A DNA stretch of 64,000 nucleotides, taken from assembly GCF_014905175.1 (NCBI RefSeq), contig NC_057792.1, forward strand, positions 9,713,101-9,777,100, read 5' to 3'. The translations under genes and the position numbers were made by a program. Below the pieces are notes generated by a model. It ran no database searches, was not told the origin of the DNA, and saw only the letters and a list, made by a program, of their open reading frames with translations. Below, piece by piece: positions 55,689 through 64,000 of the stretch (its first letter is position 1; each line of letters starts with the position of its first letter). This DNA comes from Aphidius gifuensis (lineage: Eukaryota; Arthropoda; Insecta; Hymenoptera; Braconidae).

Positions 55689-55845
55689 TTTAGTTTTTTT
55701 ATTTCTTCGTAATATATATGTATATAATTTGATAGAGTCACAATGATTAATGATGACAGCAGTAAAATGTTTAGGCCTATATATATGAAGAAAGGGGGTG
55801 TAGAAGAAAGGGGTCAAATCATACGCAAATCGTTTCATAACAATA

Positions 55846-55984
55846 TCTTATGAAAAAAATATTCTGAGTCGATCTTTTTTTCAATTGTCATATGAGAAGG
55901 TTTTTGATAATTTCCGACGGCAAAGGCTTCTCACATGACAATCGAAATGAAAAGATCAGTTTAGAACTTTTCGAATAAAACATA
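55846..55984. ncRNA. Long hairpin 1 of 3 (miRNA-precursor-like)
   Basis: Inner arms 'caattgtcatatgagaag' and 'cttctcacatgacaatcg' pair with two or three mismatches around a ~20-nt loop. Outer arms extend the imperfect stem to about 60 bp per side. No ORF is present. Strand of any transcript unknown. Confidence 0.5.
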
Positions 55985-56033
55985 ACATCAAAATTATTTA
56001 TTTAATATCAAAAAACAAATCATCAAGCAATAA

Positions 56034-56158
56034 GATTTTAAAGCGGTATATTTGAAGGTATCCAGTTGTCACGGAGAAGGCTTTTCCCGTCGGAAGAAAG
56101 ACTTCTCACAAGACAATTGAATAGTCCAGAAACCTTCGAATAAATACCGCTATAAAAT
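56034..56158. ncRNA. Long hairpin 2 of 3 (miRNA-precursor-like)
   Basis: 'agttgtcacggagaaggc' pairs with 'acttctcacaagacaatt'. The outer arms 'attttaaagcggtatatt' and 'aataccgctataaaat' continue the stem. Related to hairpin 1 in the loop-proximal word 'gagaagg'. Confidence 0.5.
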
Positions 56159-56233
56159 TTGTCAACTTGATTCCCGTTATTTATTTTCATTCTCTTTTTC
56201 TATTTTGCATTCAAAAAAAAATTAATCTCTCAA

Positions 56234-56393
56234 GTAAACAGATTTTATAACAGTATTTAATTTCAAGGTTTTTGGATTTATCAATTGTTATGTGAGAAGA
56301 CCTCGCAGCCAAGAATTATTTGAGAGTGTTCTCACATAACAATTGAATGATCCAGAAACATTTAAATAAATTCTTTGATAAAATCTGTTCACT
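56234..56393. ncRNA. Long hairpin 3 of 3 (miRNA-precursor-like)
   Basis: 'tcaattgttatgtgagaag' pairs almost perfectly with 'ttctcacataacaattga'. The outer arms ('aaacagattttat', 'ataaaatctgtt') give a stem of about 65 bp per side. Best-preserved member of the trio. Confidence 0.55.
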
Positions 56394-56904
56394 TTATTTT
56401 ATTATTCAATCTTTAATGTGTAGTCTTAACGCGGGTATCATGCATAAGGAGGAGCAGTCAAGCGTTGTGGGGCGGTGCGTGGGTGGGATATACGCGAGGG
56501 AGCGGTCACGCATATAAGTGGGTGTTGCTCGCGGCTAAAGTGAGAAACGCATGCTACCTTCGTACTCATCTCGACTCCTAATACTTCGTTTAAAATTTCT
56601 CCTATTTTAAATAGTTTTAGATACATTTTTATTATTAATTTTATTATTACTCAATATTGTTATAATTATTAATCAGTATTACTATTATTTATTATTATTT
56701 TAATAAATATTGATTAATATTATCATTATCAACTAGTATTACTATTATTCGCATTATTATCATTATCAACTAGTATTATTATTATTATACTATTATTAAT
56801 ATTATGATCATTATTTATTATTAATATATAATTATTATTATTTGTTATTATTATTTGTTATTGAAAAAAATCAAATAATATTCTCATTCATCCCGAATCT
56901 TCTA
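56394..56904. other. GC-rich patch then AT trinucleotide repeat
   Basis: 56430-56560 is GC-rich ('ggagcggtcacgcatataag') with a TATA-like 'catataag' on the plus strand and no ORF. It could be a promoter for a non-coding transcript. 56640-56870 is an ATT-type simple repeat. Confidence 0.4.
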
Positions 56905-57049
56905 CGAACCTTCTCGAATGTTCTAGAACCGTCTCGTAGATTCTAGAAACTTCGAGATTTTTACCCCTGCCCCCGATCTGACCCCCCGATCCTGACCCCT
57001 GTCCCCTGGTCCCCTCACCATGGCCTAGAACCGGCCCTATATAACTACT
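56905..57049 (-). repeat. Right Polinton TIR
   Basis: Inverted copy of 41306-41449, ending CCCTATATAACTACT. Confidence 0.95.
56906..56928. promoter_or_regulatory. Heat-shock-element array in the right TIR
   Basis: GAA, TTC, GAA, TTC, GAA with exact 2-bp spacers from 56906 to 56928, the mirror of the left-TIR array. A further TTCtaGAA lies at about 56941-56948. Confidence 0.75.
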
Positions 57050-58046
57050 TTTGTTGTACTTTCTCGAAATTTTATATATTTTTTTTTCTTAGTACAGAAC
57101 CGCCTGTATACCCAAGTGGAAAAAAAAATATATTCATTGGAAATATAAAATAAATTTATTTTATATCTTCTAAATCTTTTCTAAATTTTTTCTTAATTCA
57201 ATTTTAGTAAGTCCAAAACTGTAAGTCCTTCAGATAATCAGATTTAATTTATATTTCCATTAAATATATGTTTTCTACTTGGTTATGTATTTTTTTAATT
57301 ACTTTTACCATGTGTATACTTCGGCATCTGGATTTTTAAAAATGTTTTTAATGATGATCAATATATTTTCGAGGAAATACAAAGTTTTCAAAGAGTAGAA
57401 TTGAGAAACTTCGGTGGAGTCTCAGGGTCAAGGCGTGCAAATTGGTTTTCCGGCAGAAAGGCCCATTAAAATATTGTCAAAAAATGCTGTTTTATCTTTT
57501 TTTCATATATTTTTGTATACTGTAGTTGTGAATACCCTGCTGTTTAAACACGGTTTCTGTTTTTTTTTTTTCCTTGAAAAATTATTTTGTCAACAAATAA
57601 AACTCTGAAATGTTGCTGATACAGATGATTTTTATTTTTTTTCTAACGGTTTTTTGGAGGTCATTTTCTTGAATAAACTTTCCCGTCAATGTCTCATTTT
57701 TTTTTTCTTCAACCTTTCGACATGAGTTATTGGGTTGTTTTACATTCAAGACCTCTTAATATTATTTTTTAACTATTCTAGATTTATAAATTTTTTTTAA
57801 ATTATAGGCGAAGTGTTGTTTTTTTAATGAAATGGTTTTTTTTTCTTTAAAAAAAGTGAAAAAAAATCCTCCGTTTAGTACTTTGAATTTATTTTATTTT
57901 ATAATTTGAATTTATAATTTTTAATAAAATTTTTTAAATATTATGAAAAAATTAATGTCAAATCGTCGATATGGACGATATATCGGATATATCGTCTTGA
58001 GCGTATCGTATCGTATCGAGTTAAAAAATTAGTTATTTAAAACTAA
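57050..58046. other. No gene recognised
   Basis: AT-rich flank of the Polinton with long T runs. A short 'atcgtatcg' palindromic cluster lies at 57960-58020. Confidence 0.5.
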
Positions 58047-58047
58047 A

Positions 58048-58460
58048 GCAACATTAATTCCTTAAAACATAATTTTTTGGCAACATTAATTTCTTAGCTA
58101 CATCTTTTTTCTATTACTGCCTTGGACATTTTAATTTATTCAATAAATAAAATTACATGCATTTTATTTTTTTAATAAATAAAAATCCCAAGGAAAAATA
58201 GTAGCTAAGGAAAAGATGGAGCTAAGGAATTACAGATGCCAAAGAAATTCTTTTTTAAGCAACATTAATTCCTTAGCTACATCTTTCCCTTAGCTACTGC
58301 TTTTTCTTGGACATTTCTATCTTTTAAAAATAAACTGACATGTATATTATTTATTTAATAAATAAAAAATGTCTGAGGAAAAGCAGTAGCTAAGAAAAAG
58401 ATGGAGCTAAGGAATTAATGTTGCTAAAAAATTATGTTTCAAGCAACATTAATTCCTTAA
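58048..58460. repeat. Tandem foldbacks built on 'gcaacattaattcctta'
   Basis: Two consecutive palindromic units (58080-58240 and 58259-58424) each begin 'gcaacattaatt.cttagct', continue 'acatctttt.ccttagctac', and end with the inverse ('agctaaggaattaatgttgc'). Half-copies flank them at 58048 and 58442. Each unit could form a stem of about 60 bp. Confidence 0.8.
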
Positions 58461-58677
58461 AACTGGTTTTCCTTGATATTATATATATTTATATAACAAA
58501 TAAATTACATGTACCCAATATATATCGAGCAATAAGAACTAATTGTCGAGTCGACAGTCAATAAGAATGTTCAAAATGGCGTCTCAGGTATCTTACAGTT
58601 TCTTACAGTATCTTACAGTATCTTACTGTAAGTGTAAGAAACCTCAAAAATCGACCATTTACCCATCACTGCCTCAA
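58461..58677. other. No gene; short 'tatcttacag' repeat
   Basis: Three or four copies of 'tatcttacagt' at 58588-58630; otherwise unremarkable. Confidence 0.5.
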
Positions 58678-59250
58678 ACTACTGATTTTGTCTATATGTA
58701 GATATACACTTAGTACAAATTTGTGATTTTAATTAATTTAATATAATAAAATTATTTTTACAATGAAAATCCAAGCAGCAAGTTATTATAAATTTAATTT
58801 TTTCATCCCTTACTTGTATCATATTCATTATTTTTATGACAGAACTCATCCATCACTAATTCTGCCAGAATGATGTTGAAAAAGTATGAATACTGGAAAA
58901 ATGTCTCGAAACAAAGTTTAAGTTTACGTCCACTAAAAAATTAAGTGTCGATGATTAAGTACACAACAATAAAAAAAGGAATGAACAATAATTTCTCAAA
59001 GATGAATGTACATACAACACATGACGTTTTCAGGTCATGAGTTTGTCATTATTTCACACTGATTAAATTGTTGTTGGATACATATTGTTACAAAATAAAA
59101 CTGAATAATCAACCCGTTTATGATATAAAATACAATTTATAATAACTTGCTGCTTGGATTTTCATTGTAAAAATCAATTTATTCTAAAAAATTAATATGA
59201 TTGCTTAATAGTACTAAGTGTATATCTGAAAATATACGAAATCAGTAGTT
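58678..59250. mobile_element. MITE copy 1, ~570 bp, long TIR
   Basis: Left end 'actactgattttgt', 'agatatacacttagtac' and 'caatgaaaatccaagcagca' are mirrored at the right end ('tgctgcttggattttcattg', 'tactaagtgtatatct', 'atcagtagt'). The TIR is about 120 bp. No ORF. Confidence 0.8.
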
Positions 59251-59373
59251 CGTGGACAGTCCCTGAATTCGCTATCATATCAATGGACTAGTCCTCAAAC
59301 TACGATATGCACAAATTCATCAGTTCATACGTATAATCGGACTGTCCCTAAATTACTGATCTCGTACATTTTT
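59251..59373. repeat. Inverted-repeat fragment related to 60480-60650
   Basis: Contains 'ggacagtccctgaattcgct', 'gactagtcctcaaactacga' and 'actgtccctaaatt', the same phrases as the palindrome at 60480-60650. Confidence 0.6.
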
Positions 59374-59928
59374 ACACACAGAGAAGGATATGTTAACAGT
59401 TAACATATCCTGTTTTATGTTAACATATGCCATGTTAAAATGGGTGGTGGCTGATAAGTTTACATCAAAGATATATATATTAACATTAAACATACGTATC
59501 TTAATAGTTAATATGCGTATGTTAACTATTAAGATATCTAAGATATCTGTAATTGACACAATTTGAAGGTTAGTTTGATAGTTGAGGACATTTACGTATG
59601 TAAATATGAAAATTTAATGTAAAATTAAGAATGAATTTACAAAAAAACTAAATTTAAATAAATCTATGACAACACGAGTACATATTATATTATACTACAA
59701 TTAGAATAGTATCACAATATAATGTCAAAAAAAAGAGATTACAAGAAGTAGACTGGCGCATCAAAATATTTGGCCGTGTAAAGATACGTATGTTAACTAT
59801 AAACATACGTATGTTAACAGTTAAGATATCTATGTTTATTGTTAATATATATATCTTAACATTAAACTTTTGTATGTTTAATGTAAACATATTGGTATGT
59901 TAACTGTTAACTTATCCTTCTCTGAGTG
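59374..59928. mobile_element. Tc1/mariner-like MITE, 555 bp, TA-flanked
   Basis: The ends 'cacacagagaaggata' and 'ttatccttctctgagtg' are inverted and flanked by TA on both sides. The interior is full of 'gttaacatacgtatgttaac'-type palindromes. Minus-strand frames with 'VNIRILT' repeats merely translate these words. Confidence 0.75.
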
Positions 59929-59929
59929 T

Positions 59930-60475
59930 AGATATACACTTAGTACGAATTCGAAATTTAATTAATTTCATAAAATAAAATGATTATTACAATGAAAATC
60001 TAAGCAGCAAGTTATTATAAATTGTATTCAATACCATAAACAGGTTAAACATTGAGTTTGTCTCTGTAACAATATGCATCCGACAACAATTTAGTCAGTA
60101 TGAAATAATGACAAACTTATGCCGTGACTGTGTTGCATGTACATGCATCTTTGAGAAATTATTATTAAATATTTCTATTATTATTTCGTACTTAATCATC
60201 AAGATTTAATTTTTTAGTGGACCTCCACTTGAACATTGTTTAAAGACTTTTTCCCAGAACCCGTGCTATTTCAACATCATGGATTTGTCAATATCCCAAA
60301 GTGGCAGAACTATTGTTGAATAAGTTTTATTATAAAAGTACTGAATATGCAACGGGATAGTGATGTAAAATAAAATTTATAATAACTTGCTGCTTGGATT
60401 CCCATTGTAAAAGTCATTTTATTAAATAAAATTAATTTAATTGCGAATTAGTAGTAAGTGTATATCTAAAAATAT
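59930..60475. mobile_element. MITE copy 2 of the 'agatatacacttagtac' family
   Basis: Same termini and internal 'caatgaaaatctaagcagca' as copy 1, mirrored near 60380-60470. About 540 bp, no ORF. Confidence 0.8.
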
Positions 60476-60479
60476 ACAA

Positions 60480-60660
60480 AAACAGTAGTTCAAAGACAGT
60501 CCCTAAATTCGCTGTTATATTAATGAACTAGTCCTCAAACTACGATATGCACGAATTTATATACTTATACGTATTATATATGAATTTGTGCATATCGTAG
60601 TTTAAGGACTAGTCTATTGATATAACATTGAATTCAGTGACTGTCCCCAAATTACTTATT
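60480..60660. repeat. Palindrome with ~65-bp arms
   Basis: 'gacagtccctaaattcgct' through 'cctcaaactacgatatgcac' is mirrored by 'gtgcatatcgtagtttaagg' and 'cagtgactgtcc' around 60570. Confidence 0.8.
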
Positions 60661-60664
60661 TTGT

Positions 60665-61050
60665 ATATATTTAGATATACACTTAGTACTAATTTCGAAT
60701 TTTAATTATTTTGATGTAATAAAATTATTTTTACAATGAAAATCTAAGCAGCAAATTATTATAAATTCTATTTTACATCTCTATCTCGTTGCATATTCAT
60801 TATTTTTGACAGAACTAATATCCAACAATAATTTTGTCAGTTTGAGATAGTGACAAACTGATAATGCTAAAATAGCATGTATTCTGGCAAATCTGTCTTC
60901 AAACAATTCTCGAGTTAAACACCATTTAAAAATTAAGTCTTGATCATTGAGTACAAAAAAATGGAATAAGAGAATGGAATGATTACATTTTTAATTAAAA
61001 TCTAAGCAGCAAGTTATTATGATTATTATTTGATATTTCTCTTCATTCCA
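60665..61050. mobile_element. MITE copy 3, right end truncated
   Basis: Starts 'agatatacacttagtact' and carries 'caatgaaaatctaagcagca'. The expected inverse end is missing; instead a direct 'aaaatctaagcagcaagtta' piece sits at 61000. Confidence 0.65.
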
Positions 61051-62583
61051 TTTTTTGTCCTCAATGTTCAGGGCTTAATTTAAAAAAAAAAAAAAAAAAA
61101 TTAATTTCTTTTATTTCGGTATGAATATTCAAAATAAAACTGCAAGAAGTATTATTTACTATTCTCATTAATTGACTCGAATAATTAATATACTTGTACA
61201 GTTATCAGTGAGTATCATCTGTACTTAATTCTTCAATATTAAAATAATATTCTTAACTGAGGGTCCGGATGCAATAACGACCTGCACGCTCGAAAAACGG
61301 TAGAAGTATTGTCCAATGGCTTGGACAATTCTTAATTTTCAAAGTCGTCAAAAAAAAAATTAAAAAATATAGGCATGTAGGAAAAGTTAAAAAAAAAATA
61401 TATTGCTTTTATGGTTTTTTTTTTTTTTTAATTATTTTAATTGAAAAAAATTAATTAAGAAAATTATTCCATCTCTGATTTTTTCCATTTTTCAAAAATA
61501 ATACGAGTATATCTCTTTTGTTTATCAATAAAAACTCTTGAAATTTTACTGTATCGCACCACGTATCCAAATATACCACGATAATTTCACAAGGGTTGTA
61601 AGGCCTTATGTTTGATACAGGGCTATCAAAGGATGTGGAGGATAGGTTGTAACTTGAAATAATAGGAATAACACTTTAAATAAATCCAAACACTGTGGCT
61701 TAAATTCTATTAATATTCACTTTATTATTTCACTAAAATTATAATTAATTGTATTATATATTGTTTATTGAGTTGACTCTAAAAAGTGTTGTCATGGACA
61801 GACACTACTATTTTATATTGTAAGTATAAAGAAATTCCGAGCAACTGAACTGAAGAAATGAAGAGCAACTGATTTCTCAGTTTGTTGAAAATTGTTAAGT
61901 CCAAAAAATGGGTGTATACTTAATTAAAAAATTAGTTTTAATTGGTCAAAAATTAGTTCAAGAGAGGGTAAAAAACTAGGTGTAGGTGGTGGGATTTTTA
62001 GACATAAAATTGGGCCTTGTGTGGTCCAAAGGGTGACATAAAAAATACCATGTGTAAACAAAAAATATAGATTTTACGACCGGAAAGTCCAAGACGTTTT
62101 CATAAATTTAGTTTATTTTAAAGAGTTATAAATTTACTTTTTTATTGTCGATTTTACGATCATTCTGTGTATCGAAAATACGTTAGTGCAGTTGTTTGAC
62201 AGATGTGAGATTTTCTCTAATTCTTGACAAATAATGTTTTAAAAAATATGTTATAATAGTACCAAAGAGAAACTTGAGTTTATGGTTTTATTTGTTACGT
62301 GATTTTTACTCAAAAGTCTATGCATGAGTTGACCATGTGTGGGAATATTCGAGTTTGTAAAAAGCTATTAAAAGTACATAAATTAAATCGTTGTTTAAAA
62401 TATTTTAGAAAAAATATAAACCAAAATTGTTAGTCATATGTTATTTGAAATTGTATGATCTCGTGATCTAGCCATAAAAAACAGAGTAATGTTTAAAACT
62501 TATCAACTTATTGTATTTTGTTTAAAAAATAAAAAGAATAAAAATCTGGTCAGTCTGGGACCGACAGACATGTGGTTCGACCC
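61051..62583. other. No gene; includes the body of a minus-strand BEL LTR of unknown left limit
   Basis: AT-rich with homopolymer runs. The BEL/Pao 3' LTR must extend leftwards from 62589. A TG-starting word at 61790 ('tgttgtcatgg') is one possible outer end, but this cannot be decided from one copy. Confidence 0.4.
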
Positions 62584-62605
62584 GGAACATTCTCCCCCCG
62601 TTGAG
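62584..62605 (-). promoter_or_regulatory. BEL/Pao polypurine tract and LTR start
   Basis: On the minus strand 'aacggggggagaa' is followed immediately by 'tgttccgggtcg'. This is the expected purine tract and TG start of a 3' LTR. Confidence 0.75.
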
Positions 62606-62678
62606 AGGTCGGCCGATCAACTTAAATATCTAAAACAGAAAAAAGTGTTAGTAAATGTAAATTTAATTTATTCTAATG

Positions 62679-64000
62679 TCATTCTGGGTCACAAGGAACC
62701 AGGGGTGCTATTTTCTTGACGTTGCGTTTGTAGGTAGACTTTGCTGTTTTGATGGTGACCGTACGGACAATACCATCCGTCCCAGGATGCGTCTCGATGA
62801 TTCGACCCAATGCCCAATGCATAGGTGGAATGTTGGCTTCCTTTAATAAGACCACATCGCCTATTTCTATGTTGTTGTTGTCTTTGTTTCACTTACTGCG
62901 GTTGATCATCTCGTTGAGATATTCATTGTGCCAACGTTGCCAAAATTCTTGTTTTATTTGTTTAATCAGTTGCCATCTAGACAACCTGTTCATGGGTATG
63001 TTGTTGTAGTCATGATCTCTTATAGTTGTGAGAGCAAGTCCAATTAAAAAATGTCCAGGTGAGAGCACCATAAAATCATTTGGATCAGTTGAAATAGGTG
63101 TCAGTGGACGTGAATTGAGTATTGCCTCGATCTCAATAATCAAGGTGTTGAATTCTTCTTGTGATAATAAAATATCTGGTTTAATAACCCTTTTAAAATG
63201 ATGCTTGAATGATTTGACTGCGGCTTCCCAAAGTCCGCCAAAATGTGGAGAAAGTGGTGGCGTAAAATGCCATTGAATTTTTTTTGTGTTAAAAAATTCT
63301 TGTAATTTATCTCGTGCATCGTTTGATTTTAATTGATCTTGCAGTTTAATCAATTCATTGTTGGCCCCTTGGAAATTTAAACCATTGTCTGAATAAATAT
63401 CAGTCGGGTAACCACGTCTTGCAACAAATCTTTTTAAAGCAGCAATAAAACAATCTGTAGTTAAATCACTGACCATTTCTAGATGTACAGCTTTGATGAC
63501 GAGACATACAAAGACTGCTACGTATATTTTAACTTTAATTCTATTTCTTTCTTTCTTTTCTTTAACTAAAAAAGGTCCACAAAAGTCAACCCCAACTATT
63601 GTAAATGGAATTGCTTCATTAACCCTTGCTTTTGGTAAATTACCCATCAGGTAATCAATTGTGCGAGGCTGTGCTCGTAGACATGTTGTACAAGTGCGTA
63701 TTATTTTACTTACTTGATTGCGACCATCAATTGGCCAATATTGTTGTCTTACAGCATATAATGTGGCTTGAGTACCAGTATGCAAGTGTATTTTATGTTC
63801 ATGTTTAATTATTAATGAAGTTACATGATGATTTTTAGGTAAAATGATTGGATACTTTTGATTGTATGGAATAGAGGCATTTTGTAATCGCCCTCCTACT
63901 CGCAATAATCCATTTTTATCAATAAATGGAGCGAGTTTAATTAATTTACTTTTTTGATTTAATTGTCTTTGATTTTCTAGAATTTTTAAGTCATCAAAAA
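62679..64000 (-). pseudogene. pol: BEL/Pao pol: integrase and C-terminal domain, cut by the window edge
   Basis: Open from the right edge ('GLLRVGGRLQNASIPYN' near 63900). An HHCC zinc region ('IKHEHKIHLHTG', 'CTTCLRAQP') is followed by the core with Asp in 'VGVDFCGPF', Asp in 'IYSDNGLNFQGA' and Glu in 'FGGLWEAAVKSFKHHF'. 'ILNSRPLTPIS' and 'LSPGHFLIG' then lead to the BEL-type C-terminal domain 'GDVVLLKEANIPPMHWALG' and 'GIVRTVTIKT', ending TGA at 62679. One in-frame TGA at about 62889 lies between the core and the C-terminal domain. These motifs are those of BEL/Pao elements, which insert reverse-transcribed copies into the genome. The rest of pol lies beyond the window. Confidence 0.9.

Larger units (their letters stand above)
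41306..57049. mobile_element. Polinton/Maverick (adintovirus-like) element, 15.7 kb
   Basis: Outer TIRs (5'-AGTAGTTATATAGGG) enclose the standard Polinton gene set: protein-primed polymerase B, retroviral-type integrase, packaging ATPase, adenovirus-like protease, double-jelly-roll major capsid and minor capsid proteins, plus accessory ORFs. Length and AG-starting TIRs fit the class. The usual 6-bp target duplication is not evident (left flank GACGTG, right flank TTTGTT). Polymerase, ATPase, protease and two other ORFs are broken, so this copy is inactive as assembled; integrase, both capsid proteins, the phospholipase-like and fibre-like ORFs are open. Confidence 0.97.

Noticed and set aside
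41300..57055. A 6-bp target-site duplication for the Polinton
   Set aside because: Flanks GACGTG and TTTGTT do not match; the duplication has decayed or the true ends differ slightly.

Overview
The window reads as AT-rich nuclear DNA of an insect. There is no operon structure, introns with GT/AG borders are visible, and the interval is packed with arthropod-type mobile elements: Ty1/copia, BEL/Pao, a Polinton/Maverick, TTAA-flanked elements, MITEs and foldbacks. A parasitoid hymenopteran would fit, but nothing here proves the order. A 100-bp N block at 29147-29246 marks a scaffold gap. Frame breaks at A/T homopolymers occur in many otherwise convincing genes, so some lesions may be assembly errors.

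Layout. 1-10.1 kb: a ~9.1 kb interval bounded by ~290-bp inverted repeats, holding a decayed repeat-borne ORF (8240-9560) and a nested 2.66-kb TTAA-flanked element with two satellite-like tandem arrays. 10.2-13.6 kb: a LINE-like 3' tail, a small hairpin element, a tRNA-like fragment, and a block dense in CCAAGnCTTGG palindromes. 14.6-17.8 kb: two phase-compatible exons of an RPA1 (RPA70)-like gene, a TTAA-flanked MITE, and the last exon of an alpha-1,4-galactosyltransferase-like gene. 19.6-21.6 kb: a GGATCCG palindrome block and an isolated Polinton-type ORF relic. 21.7-25.5 kb: simple repeats, an unrecognised coding-like pair of segments, and a candidate LTR. 26.4-28.5 kb: an unrecognised seven-exon gene with a SUMO-interaction-like acidic/serine segment, a Cys/His-rich end and a triplicated in-phase exon. 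30.0-36.8 kb: a complete-length Ty1/copia element (292-bp LTRs, AGAAT target duplication) with degraded coding and a large foldback insertion. 36.8-41.3 kb: a repetitive coding-like stretch, a ~178-bp satellite carrying a tRNA B-box, and a minus-strand LTR with a tRNA-Pro-type primer site.

41.3-57.05 kb is a 15.7-kb Polinton/Maverick (adintovirus-like) element with ~143-bp terminal inverted repeats. It encodes protein-primed DNA polymerase B, chromodomain integrase, packaging ATPase, adenovirus-type protease, double-jelly-roll major capsid protein, minor capsid (penton-like) protein, a parvovirus-like phospholipase A2 protein, a coiled-coil fibre-like protein and several small ORFs. One of these is a spliced 74-aa gene with an 8-nt first exon. 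Several of these genes are frameshifted or carry stops, so this copy looks inactive as assembled.

The most interesting signal is regulatory. Near-perfect heat-shock-element arrays (alternating GAA/TTC) lie in both Polinton TIRs and next to both TATA boxes of the divergent polB / small-ORF promoter (53.59-53.86 kb), while three structural genes share a plain TATAAATA box instead. Close to the right TIR, three related long hairpins (55.85-56.39 kb) look like a miRNA-precursor-type cluster or structured replication/packaging repeats.

57-64 kb: foldback and MITE arrays, then the 3' end of a minus-strand BEL/Pao element (integrase, C-terminal domain, polypurine tract, LTR start) running off the right edge.
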